This document shows, in pieces, positions 56,101 through 64,000 of a DNA stretch of 64,000 nt. The position numbers and the translations under genes were made by a program. Position 1 is the first letter of the stretch. Each line of letters starts with the position of its first letter. The notes under the pieces are model-generated. The model had not been told where the DNA came from. It made no database searches and worked only from the letters and a program-made list of their open reading frames with translations. Where the stretch lies: contig NZ_BPLL01000003.1 in NCBI RefSeq assembly GCF_019656235.1, positions 25,880-89,879 of the forward strand, given 5' to 3'. This stretch comes from Apilactobacillus xinyiensis (GTDB lineage: Bacteria; Bacillota; Bacilli; Lactobacillales; Lactobacillaceae).

Positions 56101-58195
56101 TATCAGTACTAATCATTTCAATTTTACTACCAGATAGTTCTATTTCATGTTCTTTTAAATCAAGGTTTAGATTAGTAATTACTCTTAAGTAGCTATGATT
56201 AATTATCTTAATACTTTCCAAACTTGCATGCCTATAAGTAGTGGAAACTAAGATATTTGAAGTGTTATTTTGATATACATTCAATGTATTATCATCTTTT
56301 ATAGCAAAATGCTCATTAGCACTGCTTACTTCAAATTCATAATCAATTTTATGATTAGTCTGTGTATGCAAAAGCAATAACTGACCATTTTGATTCATAA
56401 GAGCATTCTTTAAATCATCAATATTAAAGTTAATTAAGTAATTGGAATCAGATTTTTCAATACTTCCATTTATAAATTGTCCGTTTTCATTACTAATAAC
56501 TGACCTTACTGCATTGGGCGTTACCAAACCAGCTTTAAATTGTAAACAATTATTTTGAACAATTGGTGATTTTATCCAATTGGCTTTTTTAGAACCAATT
56601 AAATTTAAAGGATTAACTGTAAAAGATAGCTCATCATTGGTATTAAATTTAGATGAAATTCTTACATTAAACTTATCTAGTGGTTTCAAAACCTTATCAA
56701 TAGCTTTACCACGTGGATTAGACAAAAATTCACTAGCAACAAACTTATTGTCAATTTTGTTGAAAGCTTTGATTTTCCAAGTCCCTATGCCTAGATTACT
56801 TACAGCTTTTTCGATATCAAAACTAAATCTATATTTAGCATTTTTCCAAGCTGATTTAGGCCTTAATATTCTTTTATACCTTGAAGTCGCAATTCTTTTA
56901 AAAGATATAGACATATATTTTCCATTATCAACATTAATTAATTGTGCTGATAAAATTTCATTAACATTGTTGTCTTTTCCAAAACGTTTAACTAATGGTA
57001 AATGATTGATTTTTATAAAACCAGATCCAGAAATTTTTGTTTCATCTTTAGAATAATAAAAATTATTTAGCCTTTGAACCACATTTAAAGCATTATCACT
57101 AAAGTTAATAGCATCAAGCAATTTAACATCATCATTATTCACAATTCCTAGAGAATAGTGCTTACCTCTAAACTTACGTTTAAATTCAATTACGTTTTTA
57201 TCATAGGTAAATTGTTTTAGTAATTTCAAATCTCCATTTTTCACAGCATAATAAACAATTTGATGCTTGATAGACAATGAATTTGTAAGTTTTAAGTCTA
57301 GTAATTTCCAATCTCGTAAAAATTTATATACTAATTCCTGAATCTTATAAATATAGTCTTCTTCATTATCTCCAACATTTTCCAAAAAAATGTATAAATC
57401 TAAATTTAATATTTTAATTTTAAAATCATTAATTAAATCTTTATTTTGCAAATGATCATATTTTTTTAATATGTCCCAACATACGTTTAAAGCATTTAAA
57501 CGACTATTAAAGTTAGATATAGCATTACGGCTTTGAGTAATTGAATCATGGGTTTCTCGCCAACGCCAATTATAAACAACGTCACTAATCACTGTAGTGT
57601 TTTTAGACAATAAGTGAATTAACATTGTAAATGGTAAATCTTCATAAATTATATCAGGAATAAATTTAATATTATTTTCTCTCAAAAAGTCTAGTCGATA
57701 AACTTTATTCCAAACAGTAGTGTCATACAACAAATCATGATTATTAGTAATATGTGTATGATCTAAATCATCTTTAACAGCAAATTTATGCAAGAAAGAA
57801 TTTTGATAACGACTAGAATCAAATCTTTTAACAAAACCCAAAGTTACATCTGAAGCGTTCATTTCAGCTTTATATACCATTTTGGTATATGCATCGACAG
57901 GTACAATATCATCCCCATCTACAAACGCTAAATACTTACCATTAGCTTTATCAATTCCATAGTTACGAGTAGAACTAATTCCACCATTTTCTTTATGAAA
58001 AGCTTTAAAGAATGCATAATTGTTAGCATACTCATCCACTATTTTAGATGTGTCATCAGTAGAACCGTCATCAATCATTAATACTTCTAAATTATCTTTA
58101 GGAAATTCTGTATTAGCAATTGAATCCAAGCAATCTTTTAAAAAATTGTCTACGTTATAACAGGCTACTACGACACTCAGGTCAGGTCTTTGCAT
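53147..58195 (-). CDS. Giant GT2 plus double CDP-glycerol glycerophosphotransferase
   Basis: A 1682-residue envelope-polymer synthase. Residues 1-230 form a GT-A family 2 glycosyltransferase (SVVVACYNVDNF; FVDGDD at 91-96). Residues about 230-825 form a long beta-rich linker. Two Glyphos_transf domains follow: about 826-1180 (LHGTFLKHMG, His 918; RLHYF, His 1046; [10 protein letters not shown]) and about 1222-1590 (WHGTPLK, His 1316; RTHYL, His 1454; [10 protein letters not shown]). A tail of about 90 residues ends the protein. No membrane helix is visible. It should transfer both a sugar and glycerol phosphate to a wall or capsule-type polymer; product unknown. It lies 13 bases after the 744-aa gene. 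Confidence 0.9.
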   Translation of the reverse strand: MQRPDLSVVVACYNVDNFLKDCLDSIANTEFPKDNLEVLMIDDGSTDDTSKIVDEYANNYAFFKAFHKENGGISSTRNYGIDKANGKYLAFVDGDDIVPVDAYTKMVYKAEMNASDVTLGFVKRFDSSRYQNSFLHKFAVKDDLDHTHITNNHDLLYDTTVWNKVYRLDFLRENNIKFIPDIIYEDLPFTMLIHLLSKNTTVISDVVYNWRWRETHDSITQSRNAISNFNSRLNALNVCWDILKKYDHLQNKDLINDFKIKILNLDLYIFLENVGDNEEDYIYKIQELVYKFLRDWKLLDLKLTNSLSIKHQIVYYAVKNGDLKLLKQFTYDKNVIEFKRKFRGKHYSLGIVNNDDVKLLDAINFSDNALNVVQRLNNFYYSKDETKISGSGFIKINHLPLVKRFGKDNNVNEILSAQLINVDNGKYMSISFKRIATSRYKRILRPKSAWKNAKYRFSFDIEKAVSNLGIGTWKIKAFNKIDNKFVASEFLSNPRGKAIDKVLKPLDKFNVRISSKFNTNDELSFTVNPLNLIGSKKANWIKSPIVQNNCLQFKAGLVTPNAVRSVISNENGQFINGSIEKSDSNYLINFNIDDLKNALMNQNGQLLLLHTQTNHKIDYEFEVSSANEHFAIKDDNTLNVYQNNTSNILVSTTYRHASLESIKIINHSYLRVITNLNLDLKEHEIELSGSKIEMISTDKSVRKVLNANDGQFKLDGNSLLFTVKLLNESQDNLNILRGNYVFKIYLNIDNDIHPIKLLNTKDVKLAKAKIALNSKQDIAYVNAKSNHFDEFTVRVTQPFVGLLSRTKARRAISYSVLYPLMRLLPLRKVMVFDAYWSSKFDSNEKLMYEYVQKNHPEIKTVWFFKNSQTEIDGNGKRVRTDSFKYWYYLAVAKYLIQNTNLPNQYLKRKNQIEVETLHGTFLKHMGFDEPYFKTASPRIQNAFARRNRRWDYMVVPSNYMADTASSAFDYHQKLIKAGFPRNDELYTNNNDQYINAIKDRLGIPKDKRVVLYAPTYRADEGFDFNLDLDNLEKQLSDDYVLLVRLHYFVAHSNSFYNNPGFVFDVSDYPNINDLYLISDLMVTDYSSVMFDYAHLKRPMLFYAYDKDWYLDDENRGVYLDYDKEIPGPVVETQADLINCIKNINEIAIEYKDKLNQFHDKFAEFGNNGDASKNVIETILSTKNSDLDQEPVKNVIFNKFWHFFKIKNFQATMLNYLSQKLSKKNIIMFESFFGTQYSDNPKAIYEYMKKNHPEFKMYWNVNKDYVDYFKQYNIPYIVRFGYKGIFKQARAKYWVTNVRRPFRWHPAKDTTVLQTWHGTPLKTIGADVNIVTMPGNNPAKYHKQVYNDDRRWDKLIAPNMYSNLIMQRAFRKNENQMMLTGYPRNDILSNYTENDVIRIKARLGIQSDKKVILYAPTWRDDEFVKDSEFTAKLHLDLNKIKAHYGNDVLVLIRTHYLISNSLDLSEFSDVALDVSLYDDIAELYLVSDVLITDYSSVMFDYSILKRPIIFFAYDLEKYAGDIRGFYFDFVNSAPGKIVKTSDEVIQELDNVFANNWTPNDNYIEFYNKYNKWMDGSSTKRVVDELLNDSSVKMHLDDDLSKYNLKSSMTLKDGAAIWDIDKDFTNNDSYGFIENYNYTENDSFEVKKVMLLKSNAFDENVGKIKYAVIKYNGQSAYVNLENLE

Positions 58196-58208
58196 TTAAA
58201 AATTCACC

Positions 58209-60443
58209 TCAATCAATTTTTTTAACCCTTTTATCATCTTTTAATAACATATTTACCACTCGTTCTGAAGCATGACCATCTTCCCATTTGCTAAATTTCT
58301 CACTAAATTCAGCATACTTATCAGCATATTCAGCACTAACATCATCTATATTCTGAATAGTATTAATTACTTCATCGCTAGTTTTAAGTAACGGTCCAGG
58401 TAAATCTTTTTTCATATCTAAATAAAATCCACGTAGCACACTGGCATATTTATCATAATCATAAACATAATATAAAATTGGTCTTCTTAATATTGAATAA
58501 TCAAAAAATACACTTGAATAGTCGGTAATTAAAATATCTGAAATTAAATATAGTTCTGATATATCATCATAACTAGATTCATTGTATACAAAATCTCCAA
58601 AACCAGATGTATCTAGGTTGTTAGTTATAAAGTAATGAGTTCTAAGGACCATAACATATTCATTGCCTAGTTGCTCTCTGAGCTTAGCAATATTAAGTTT
58701 CAATTGGAATTTATATTGTCCTACATCTACGTATTCATCATCTCTCCAGGTAGGTGCATATAAAATGACTTTTTTATCTAATGGAATGCCTAATTTTTGC
58801 TTAATATTCTTAGCTAATTCATCACGATTAGGTGCATTTAAGATATCATTTCTAGGATAACCTGATTTAATCATTTTTTGCTCTGGATACATAAATGCAT
58901 GTTTAAACACATCTACAGAAAATTGATTAGCTGTAACTAAATAATCCCATTGTCGAGATTGTTCATAAAAGATCTTTTTGTAAAGTCGTGTAGCACTAGC
59001 AACATTTTCCATATCGAAAACTAAATGTTTCAATGGGGTTCCATGCCAAGTTGACATAAATACAGTTCCTGTTTTTTTATGGAACCATCTAGGTTGGCGC
59101 ATATTAATGACTTGATATTTAGAAACACCCATATAGTACATGTACCTAAAACCAAACCTTTTAACAACTTTAGTATTTGGTTTACTTGATAAATCTTTTT
59201 TTACATTAGAATTAGCCGCAATCCAAATATGTTTAAACTGTCCTGGATAATGCTTTTGAATATATTCATAAATATATTTAGGACTGTCAGAATAATTTCT
59301 TCCTAAAAAAGATTCATAAATAATAACTTTTTCATTTACTTTAAGTTTTTTACAAATCATTTCATAGTAAACTCTGGTAATACCTCTACCCTTATTTTTT
59401 AATAACTTATGAATATATCTTAATCCTATAAGCAACTTCATTTGACGTTTGGCTTTACTATAATTATGTTTTTTTATATTAATTAGAATTCGTCGACTAA
59501 TAAAATTAACATTATTAAGCAATTTAACGTTGATTAAAGATAAATAATTACTCATAATATTTAAAATATCATTCAATTTATTTTTACTAAATTTATTGCT
59601 AATAACCGCATTATAAAAATATTTATTTATTTTATTGATTGAGTGAATCACTATTTTATTTTGTAATTCATTATAGGTAACACTATTAAATGTTTTAATA
59701 AATGAGTTCAACATTTGATCCCATCTATCATCACATTCCAATTGACTCAATGATGGATCATTAATGGGATCGTTATGCTTAACTTTTACATATTTAAAAG
59801 TATCAAATTGTATAAATTTATCCACAAGTCCCAAAACTTTACCCATAAAATAAAAATCATCATATAAAGGATTCTCTTCATCAAATAAAATATCGTTATC
59901 CCAAACGATACCCTTTGGAATTATCTTTCCACTAATCTTCAAATAGTTGCTAATATTATCAAAAATTATATTTTGATTTACTTCTTGAAAATTATCATTT
60001 AACTCAGTTTCTTCAGCTATAGGTTCAGGAATTCGTCTAAAAGCCCAATTAGGCATTCTAAACTCTTGTTTTTGATTAATTTCTGTAAAATATGAATTAA
60101 CTGGTTCATATGTTGGATAAACTTTTAAATCTGTTAAACAATTTGGTTTTAACTTATTAATAACATTATTAATTGTATTAGGCAGCAAAAAATCGTCTGC
60201 ATCCACAAACATTAGGTAATCACCATGTGCTTTACGGATAGCTGCATTTCTAGCTTGTGCAACGTTTTCTCCATTAAAATTAATGCTCTCAATTGGAAAA
60301 TTTAATCCATTTAAGTCTACATCATGATTACAAGCTATAACCCATTCAAAATCATTATTATCTTGGCGATTCAAATTGGTTGCTAACTGTTTTAGTTTCT
60401 CAATATCTTTAGTTTTGCAAGGAGTAATGATACTCAATTTCAT
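58209..60443 (-). CDS. GT2-CDP-glycerol glycerophosphotransferase fusion (TagF-like)
   Basis: A 744-residue two-domain protein. Residues 1-230 are a family 2 glycosyltransferase with SIITPCKTKDIEKL and the metal-binding FVDADD near residue 80. A helical linker (about 240-350) leads to a Glyphos_transf domain from about 365 to 735 with [10 protein letters not shown] near 468, LRTHYFITN near 605 and TDYSSVFFDYSILRRP near 645. It probably makes a glycosylated poly-glycerol-phosphate chain together with the 1682-aa protein that follows it. The polymer cannot be told from sequence. Confidence 0.9.
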   Translation of the reverse strand: MKLSIITPCKTKDIEKLKQLATNLNRQDNNDFEWVIACNHDVDLNGLNFPIESINFNGENVAQARNAAIRKAHGDYLMFVDADDFLLPNTINNVINKLKPNCLTDLKVYPTYEPVNSYFTEINQKQEFRMPNWAFRRIPEPIAEETELNDNFQEVNQNIIFDNISNYLKISGKIIPKGIVWDNDILFDEENPLYDDFYFMGKVLGLVDKFIQFDTFKYVKVKHNDPINDPSLSQLECDDRWDQMLNSFIKTFNSVTYNELQNKIVIHSINKINKYFYNAVISNKFSKNKLNDILNIMSNYLSLINVKLLNNVNFISRRILINIKKHNYSKAKRQMKLLIGLRYIHKLLKNKGRGITRVYYEMICKKLKVNEKVIIYESFLGRNYSDSPKYIYEYIQKHYPGQFKHIWIAANSNVKKDLSSKPNTKVVKRFGFRYMYYMGVSKYQVINMRQPRWFHKKTGTVFMSTWHGTPLKHLVFDMENVASATRLYKKIFYEQSRQWDYLVTANQFSVDVFKHAFMYPEQKMIKSGYPRNDILNAPNRDELAKNIKQKLGIPLDKKVILYAPTWRDDEYVDVGQYKFQLKLNIAKLREQLGNEYVMVLRTHYFITNNLDTSGFGDFVYNESSYDDISELYLISDILITDYSSVFFDYSILRRPILYYVYDYDKYASVLRGFYLDMKKDLPGPLLKTSDEVINTIQNIDDVSAEYADKYAEFSEKFSKWEDGHASERVVNMLLKDDKRVKKID

Positions 60444-60499
60444 AAACTAAAATCATTCCTTTTCTTTACATTTTAATTTAAACCGTATTTACACATATC

Positions 60500-60508
60500 G
60501 TATTATAT
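60500..60508 (-). promoter_or_regulatory. Predicted extended -10 of the envelope-polymer operon
   Basis: The minus strand reads TGATATAAT about 60 bases before the 744-aa gene, with a weak TTTAAA -35 at 17 bp. Confidence 0.5.
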
Positions 60509-60551
60509 CATTAATAGATACGCTTTAAATTAAATTTTAAAGTCAATTCAA

Positions 60552-60580
60552 TAAAAAAATGACTCCAAATGGAGTCATTT
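60552..60580 (-). terminator. Rho-independent terminator after uraA
   Basis: Perfect stem AAATGACTCCA / TGGAGTCATTT with seven T on the minus strand, just past the permease stop. Confidence 0.93.
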
Positions 60581-60583
60581 CTG

Positions 60584-61840
60584 TTATTCCTTATGCGGTA
60601 AAACCACATTTAATATTATACCTAGCAACGTAGCAACAGCCAATCCACTAAGTGGTAACCACCAAAAAATGTTCAAACTAAAATTACCTACTCCAACAAC
60701 TAATACCGTTGAAACAATCATTAAATTACGTTTTATATTCATATCAACATGATTTTCAATTAATATTTTTATACCGCTAGATGCAATCGTTCCAAAAAGT
60801 AAGAAACTAATTCCACCAATTACCGGTAATGGCATCTGCATAATTAAAACATTTAATTTATTTATAAATGAAAATACAATTGCAAACAAAGCTGCACCCA
60901 TCAGCACATAAACACTATGTACTTTTGTAATTGCCATTACTCCAATATTTTCACCATAGCTAGTCATAGCTGGACCACCTAAAAGACCGGCTGCAATAGA
61001 TGATAAGCCATCACCAGTTAAAGTTCGATGAAGACCTGGATCCTTAATATAATCGCGACCCGTCAATTCATCTAAAACCATAATGTGTCCTAAATGTTCT
61101 GTCATTGTCACTAAAGCAATGGGGGCTATAGATAAAATAGCTCCAATTTCCAAATGAACATGATAATTCAAAAATGGTATTTCAAATTTAGGCATCGCAA
61201 ACCATGAGGCTTCTGCAATTGCATGCAAATTAACTAAACCAAGCATAATTGAAACGATATAACCACAAACCACTGCTAATAAGATGGGAATAAGTCCTAA
61301 AAAGCCCTTTAAAAAGGTATTAAATAGTATTGCTAAAGCCAATGTTATTAAAGCTACAGCAACAAATCTTAAATCATAGTGTCCATTATTCATGGTAGCA
61401 TTTTGGGCTGCACTACCAGCCAAAGACAAGCCAATAACCATGACAATTGGTCCGACTACAATTGGTGGTAATAATTTATCTATCCATTCTGAACCAACTA
61501 GCCAAACTATCAAGGCTACAATCAAATATACTATTCCTACAGCAATTACTCCTTGAGCAATTCCTGGATAACCTGTAGTTTTCATTAAAGCGGTCATTGG
61601 AACAATAAAAGCAAAGCTAGATCCCATATAAGCTGGAATTTGTCTTTTAGTAACTAAGATGTGCAACAATGTTCCAACTCCTGAAGCAAATAGTGCAATA
61701 TTAGGACTTAAGCCCACTAATAATGGAACAATTACAGTACTACCAAACATTGAAAACATATGCTGCAATGAAAGTCCAATCCACATTAATAAATTTGGCT
61801 TATCATTAACATCTAAAATAACATCACGATTATTTTTCAA
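60584..61840 (-). CDS. uraA: Uracil permease (NCS2 family)
   Basis: A 418-residue proton-linked nucleobase transporter with about 12-14 helices. The NCS2 signature region is seen in LLGGPAMTSYGENIGVMAITKVHS near residue 285, and the N-terminal LLMWIGLSLQHMFSMFGSTV has the Q-H pair of helix 1. The frame extends 20 codons upstream straight through the leader terminator, which cannot be coding in use. The real start is TTG at 61840, seven bases after GGAGG. The PyrR attenuator upstream supports uracil as substrate. Confidence 0.95.
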   Translation of the reverse strand: MKNNRDVILDVNDKPNLLMWIGLSLQHMFSMFGSTVIVPLLVGLSPNIALFASGVGTLLHILVTKRQIPAYMGSSFAFIVPMTALMKTTGYPGIAQGVIAVGIVYLIVALIVWLVGSEWIDKLLPPIVVGPIVMVIGLSLAGSAAQNATMNNGHYDLRFVAVALITLALAILFNTFLKGFLGLIPILLAVVCGYIVSIMLGLVNLHAIAEASWFAMPKFEIPFLNYHVHLEIGAILSIAPIALVTMTEHLGHIMVLDELTGRDYIKDPGLHRTLTGDGLSSIAAGLLGGPAMTSYGENIGVMAITKVHSVYVLMGAALFAIVFSFINKLNVLIMQMPLPVIGGISFLLFGTIASSGIKILIENHVDMNIKRNLMIVSTVLVVGVGNFSLNIFWWLPLSGLAVATLLGIILNVVLPHKE

Positions 61841-61860
61841 ATTAAATCCTCCGTCCAAAA

Positions 61861-61895
61861 CAAAAAGCCCACTAATCCCGTAAGAAAAGTAGACT
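61861..61895 (-). terminator. Attenuator terminator of uraA
   Basis: Minus strand stem AGTCTACT / AGTGGGCT (eight pairs including G-U) with a 14-base loop, followed by TTTTTG, between the PyrR-binding element and the uraA start. Confidence 0.8.
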
Positions 61896-61945
61896 TTCAT
61901 TTTTTGAACGAATGCTTATTAGTCTCACGGGACTATTTTAAAGCT
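61861..61945 (-). promoter_or_regulatory. PyrR-binding attenuator leader of uraA
   Basis: The minus strand reads CTTTAAAATAGTCC, then AGTCCCGTGAGACT (61921-61934) and AATAAGC. This matches the PyrR RNA-binding loop (ARUCCNGNGAGGYU) and its flanks CUUUAAAA and AGAAGG in Bacillus. A terminator lies downstream. UMP-bound PyrR is expected to favour termination when pyrimidines are plentiful. Confidence 0.92.
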
Positions 61946-61963
61946 CTTGTATTATTTTAAATA

Positions 61964-61992
61964 ATACTAAATAAAAAATTACATTTTGTCAA
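61964..61992 (-). promoter_or_regulatory. Predicted uraA promoter
   Basis: Minus strand -35 TTGACA (61987-61992), perfect consensus, 17-bp spacer, -10 TAGTAT (61964-61969), immediately ahead of the PyrR leader. Confidence 0.75.
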
Positions 61993-61995
61993 ACA

Positions 61996-63834
61996 TTAAT
62001 TGCTGCCTTTTTCATCTTCATCAGTTTGTAAGACTGCCATGAAAGCTTCTTGCGGAATATCAACTTTTCCAACTGCTTTCATACGTTTCTTACCAGCTTT
62101 TTGTTTTTCTAGAAGTTTCATTCTTCTAGTACGATCACCACCGTACAATTTAGCTGTAACATCTTTACGATAAGCTTTAATGTTAGTTCGAGCAATAATT
62201 TTGGCACCTACTGCCGCTTGAACTGGTATTTCAAAGTTTTGTCTAGGAATAATGTTTTTTAATTTACCGACAATATCTCTACTACGACTAGCAGCAAATG
62301 AGCGATGTGAGATAAAACTTAACGCATCAACTTTTTCGCCATTTAATAAAATATCAATTTTTACTAAGTCTGATTGCTTATAATCTTCAACTTCATAATC
62401 TAAAGAAGCATATCCGCGAGTAGCCGATTTTAAATTGTCAAAGAAATCAAAAATTATTTCAGATAATGGAATATGATAAATAACATTTACACGATAATCA
62501 TCAACATACTCCATTGTTTCAAATTGACCACGACGATGCTGACATAGTTCCATAACTGCTCCCACGTAGTCATTAGGCACCATAACTGTAGCCTTAACAT
62601 ATGGTTCTAAAACTTGTTTAATTTCTGAAGCATCTGGCATTTCAGATGGATTTTCAACCAACTTGTTTTCGCCACCTGTAGTATTAACATGATAAGTAAC
62701 TGATGGTGCAGTCGTAATTAAATTCAAATTAAATTCACGTTCCAAACGTTCTTGAACTACATCCATGTGTAATAAACCTAAAAATCCACATCTAAATCCA
62801 AATCCTAAAGCTTGTGAAGATTCTGGTTCAAACTCTAAAGCTGCATCGTTTAATTTTAATTTTTCTAAAGCTTCTCTTAAGTCACCAAATTTAGCGTTAT
62901 CAGTTGGATACAATCCAGAATAAACCATTGGTTCCATTTCACGGTATCCTGGTAAAGCCTTATCTGCAGGGTTATCAGCATTGGTAACTGTATCACCAAC
63001 TCGAGTTTGAGTAATATCCTTAATACTGGCAGTTATATAACCAACATCTCCAGCCATAAGATAGTCTCTTTGAACTGGATGAGGAGAGTTTACCCCCACT
63101 TCGTTAACTTCATATTCACTACCACTATTCATAAGTCTAATTTTATCGCCGGGTTTAACTACCCCATCATATAATCTAACACTTAAAACGACACCACGAT
63201 AATCATCGTACACGGAATCAAAAACTAAGGCCTTAAGTGGAGAATCTAAATCACCTTGTGGAGCTGGAACTTTTTGTACAATTCGTTCTAATAACTCTTC
63301 GATTCCAATTCCCTTTTTAGCACTAGCTAATACAGCATCTGATGTGTCTAATCCAATAATATCTTCAATTTCTTTTTTAACACGATCTGGATCAGCAGAT
63401 GGTAAATCAATTTTGTTAACAACTGGCACAATTTCTAAATCGTCATCGATTGCCAAATAAACATTAGCTAATGTTTGCGCTTCAACACCTTGTGCAGCAT
63501 CAACAACTAGAATTGCACCTTCACAGGCAGCTAAACTTCTTGAAACTTCGTATGAAAAGTCTACGTGTCCCGGAGTATCAATTAAATGAAACTCATAATC
63601 ATGTCCATCTTTAGCATGATATTTCAATTCTACTGCGTTCAATTTAATCGTTATTCCACGTTCTCTTTCCAAATCCATGTTATCTAAAAGTTGATTTTTC
63701 ATATCTCTTTTAGCAACTGTATCGGTCATTTCCAAAATTCGGTCGGCAAGTGTTGACTTACCATGATCGATATGGGCAACAATCGAAAAATTACGAATGT
63801 ATTTTTGATGCTCTTTCATTTTGTCTATGTCCAT
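61996..63834 (-). CDS. lepA: Translation elongation factor 4 (LepA)
   Basis: Ribosome-associated GTPase linked to translation initiation or back-translocation. The 612-residue protein has the EF-G-like G domain (AHIDHGKST near residue 20, DTPGHVDF near 86, NKIDLPSA near 138) and the LepA-specific C-terminal domain ending with [19 protein letters not shown] and [21 protein letters not shown]-type site precedes the ATG. In many lactobacilli lepA follows dnaJ; here an insertion element lies directly upstream. Confidence 0.97.
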   Translation of the reverse strand: MDIDKMKEHQKYIRNFSIVAHIDHGKSTLADRILEMTDTVAKRDMKNQLLDNMDLERERGITIKLNAVELKYHAKDGHDYEFHLIDTPGHVDFSYEVSRSLAACEGAILVVDAAQGVEAQTLANVYLAIDDDLEIVPVVNKIDLPSADPDRVKKEIEDIIGLDTSDAVLASAKKGIGIEELLERIVQKVPAPQGDLDSPLKALVFDSVYDDYRGVVLSVRLYDGVVKPGDKIRLMNSGSEYEVNEVGVNSPHPVQRDYLMAGDVGYITASIKDITQTRVGDTVTNADNPADKALPGYREMEPMVYSGLYPTDNAKFGDLREALEKLKLNDAALEFEPESSQALGFGFRCGFLGLLHMDVVQERLEREFNLNLITTAPSVTYHVNTTGGENKLVENPSEMPDASEIKQVLEPYVKATVMVPNDYVGAVMELCQHRRGQFETMEYVDDYRVNVIYHIPLSEIIFDFFDNLKSATRGYASLDYEVEDYKQSDLVKIDILLNGEKVDALSFISHRSFAASRSRDIVGKLKNIIPRQNFEIPVQAAVGAKIIARTNIKAYRKDVTAKLYGGDRTRRMKLLEKQKAGKKRMKAVGKVDIPQEAFMAVLQTDEDEKGSN

Positions 63835-63876
63835 ACTGTTTAATTCCTACTTTCAATCTCTTTAATTTATAACCTA

Positions 63877-63905
63877 ATTATAACAATCGAAATAATTTAT
63901 AACAA
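63877..63905 (-). promoter_or_regulatory. Predicted lepA promoter
   Basis: Minus strand -35 TTGTTA (63900-63905), 17-bp spacer and extended -10 TGTTATAAT (hexamer 63877-63882), about 43 bases ahead of lepA and 21 bases inside the insertion-element boundary. Confidence 0.7.
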
Positions 63906-63926
63906 ATAAAAAAGGACTATTAAAAT

Positions 63927-64000
63927 TGAAGTGCCTTAAAAAAGTTAGACAATTATTACTAAATTAAATATTTAATTTCATGGAATGATTTCGATATTCA
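63927..64000 (-). mobile_element. IS3-family (IS150-like) insertion sequence, 3' end
   Basis: The boundary starts TGAAGTGCC and continues TTAAAAAAGTTAGACA, matching IS3-family terminal inverted repeats (5'-TG...CA-3'). The inner part carries the C-terminal codons of orfB. The element continues beyond the window, so its length and intactness are unknown. Family recognition is from memory of IS ends. Confidence 0.75.
63964..63999 (-). CDS. IS3-family transposase OrfB, last 11 codons
   Basis: On the minus strand the open frame ends EYRNHSMKLNI followed by TAA. The YR(N/T)xS pattern is the usual OrfB tail after the S-P-x-x-Y-R motif of the IS3 DDE integrase. The rest lies outside the window. Confidence 0.6.
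   Translation of the reverse strand, partial: EYRNHSMKLNI

Noticed and set aside
61841..61900. 20-residue N-terminal extension of the uracil permease
   Set aside because: It translates the attenuator terminator; a GGAGG plus TTG start lies downstream.
1..64000. CRISPR arrays, tRNA or rRNA genes, prophage
   Set aside because: None of the expected repeats, conserved tRNA arms or phage genes was found on reading either strand.

Overview
The window is an ordinary-looking core chromosome segment of a low-G+C (roughly one third G+C by eye) member of the Lactobacillaceae. The gene order cca-ypiA-hbs-der-rpsA-cmk, recS-ypbB-ribU-rluB-scpB-scpA-ribT-xerD-cvfB, dnaE-pyk, rpoD-dnaG-glyS-glyQ, recO-era-dgkA-ybeY-phoH and relA-dtd-hisS-aspS is typical of lactobacilli. 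pyk follows dnaE directly with no pfkA between them, and this suggests (but does not prove) an obligately heterofermentative lineage such as Fructilactobacillus or Apilactobacillus. All but two genes (a small DUF2929-like membrane protein and ppsR) lie on the minus strand, as expected for one replichore.

Layout from left to right. 1-16.7 kb: tRNA CCA-adding enzyme, TPR protein, HU, Der, ribosomal protein S1, CMP kinase, a LysM protein, RecQ-type helicase with YpbB, an FMN-riboswitch-controlled riboflavin transporter (ribU), then rluB-scpB-scpA-ribT-xerD-cvfB read as one operon, and pyk. xerD has no ATG/GTG/TTG for its first 60 or so codons and appears to start at an AUU that overlaps the cvfB stop codon (UAAUU). 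16.9-37 kb: dnaE, clpB with a CtsR box, pepT, Nif3-like protein, trmK, rpoD, dnaG, the glycyl-tRNA synthetase genes behind a Gly T-box, the recO-era-dgkA-ybeY-phoH operon, yqeY and rpsU. 37-42 kb: ppsR, nfo and a wall-teichoic-acid cluster (TagF-like, TagG permease, TagB/TarB-like) without an adjacent TagH ATPase. 42-52.8 kb: YitT-like protein, hisS-aspS behind a T-box whose specifier reads as Asp (GAC), a HAD phosphatase, dtd, relA, rsmE, prmA and two less-known proteins. 53-60.4 kb: two very large envelope-polymer synthases, one 744 aa (GT2 plus one CDP-glycerol glycerophosphotransferase domain) and one 1682 aa (GT2 plus two such domains plus a C-terminal tail). 60.5-64 kb: a uracil permease behind a PyrR attenuator, lepA, and the end of an IS3-family element that runs off the right edge.

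The functional themes are translation and replication housekeeping, RNA-based control (FMN riboswitch, two T-boxes, PyrR attenuator) and teichoic-acid type polymer synthesis. Start codons were reassigned where an open frame ran through a terminator or left the ribosome binding site inside the gene; several genes then start with UUG. No tRNA, rRNA, CRISPR array or prophage was found. The least ordinary items are the AUU-started xerD, the triple-domain 1682-aa polymerase, and the IS boundary immediately upstream of the lepA promoter.
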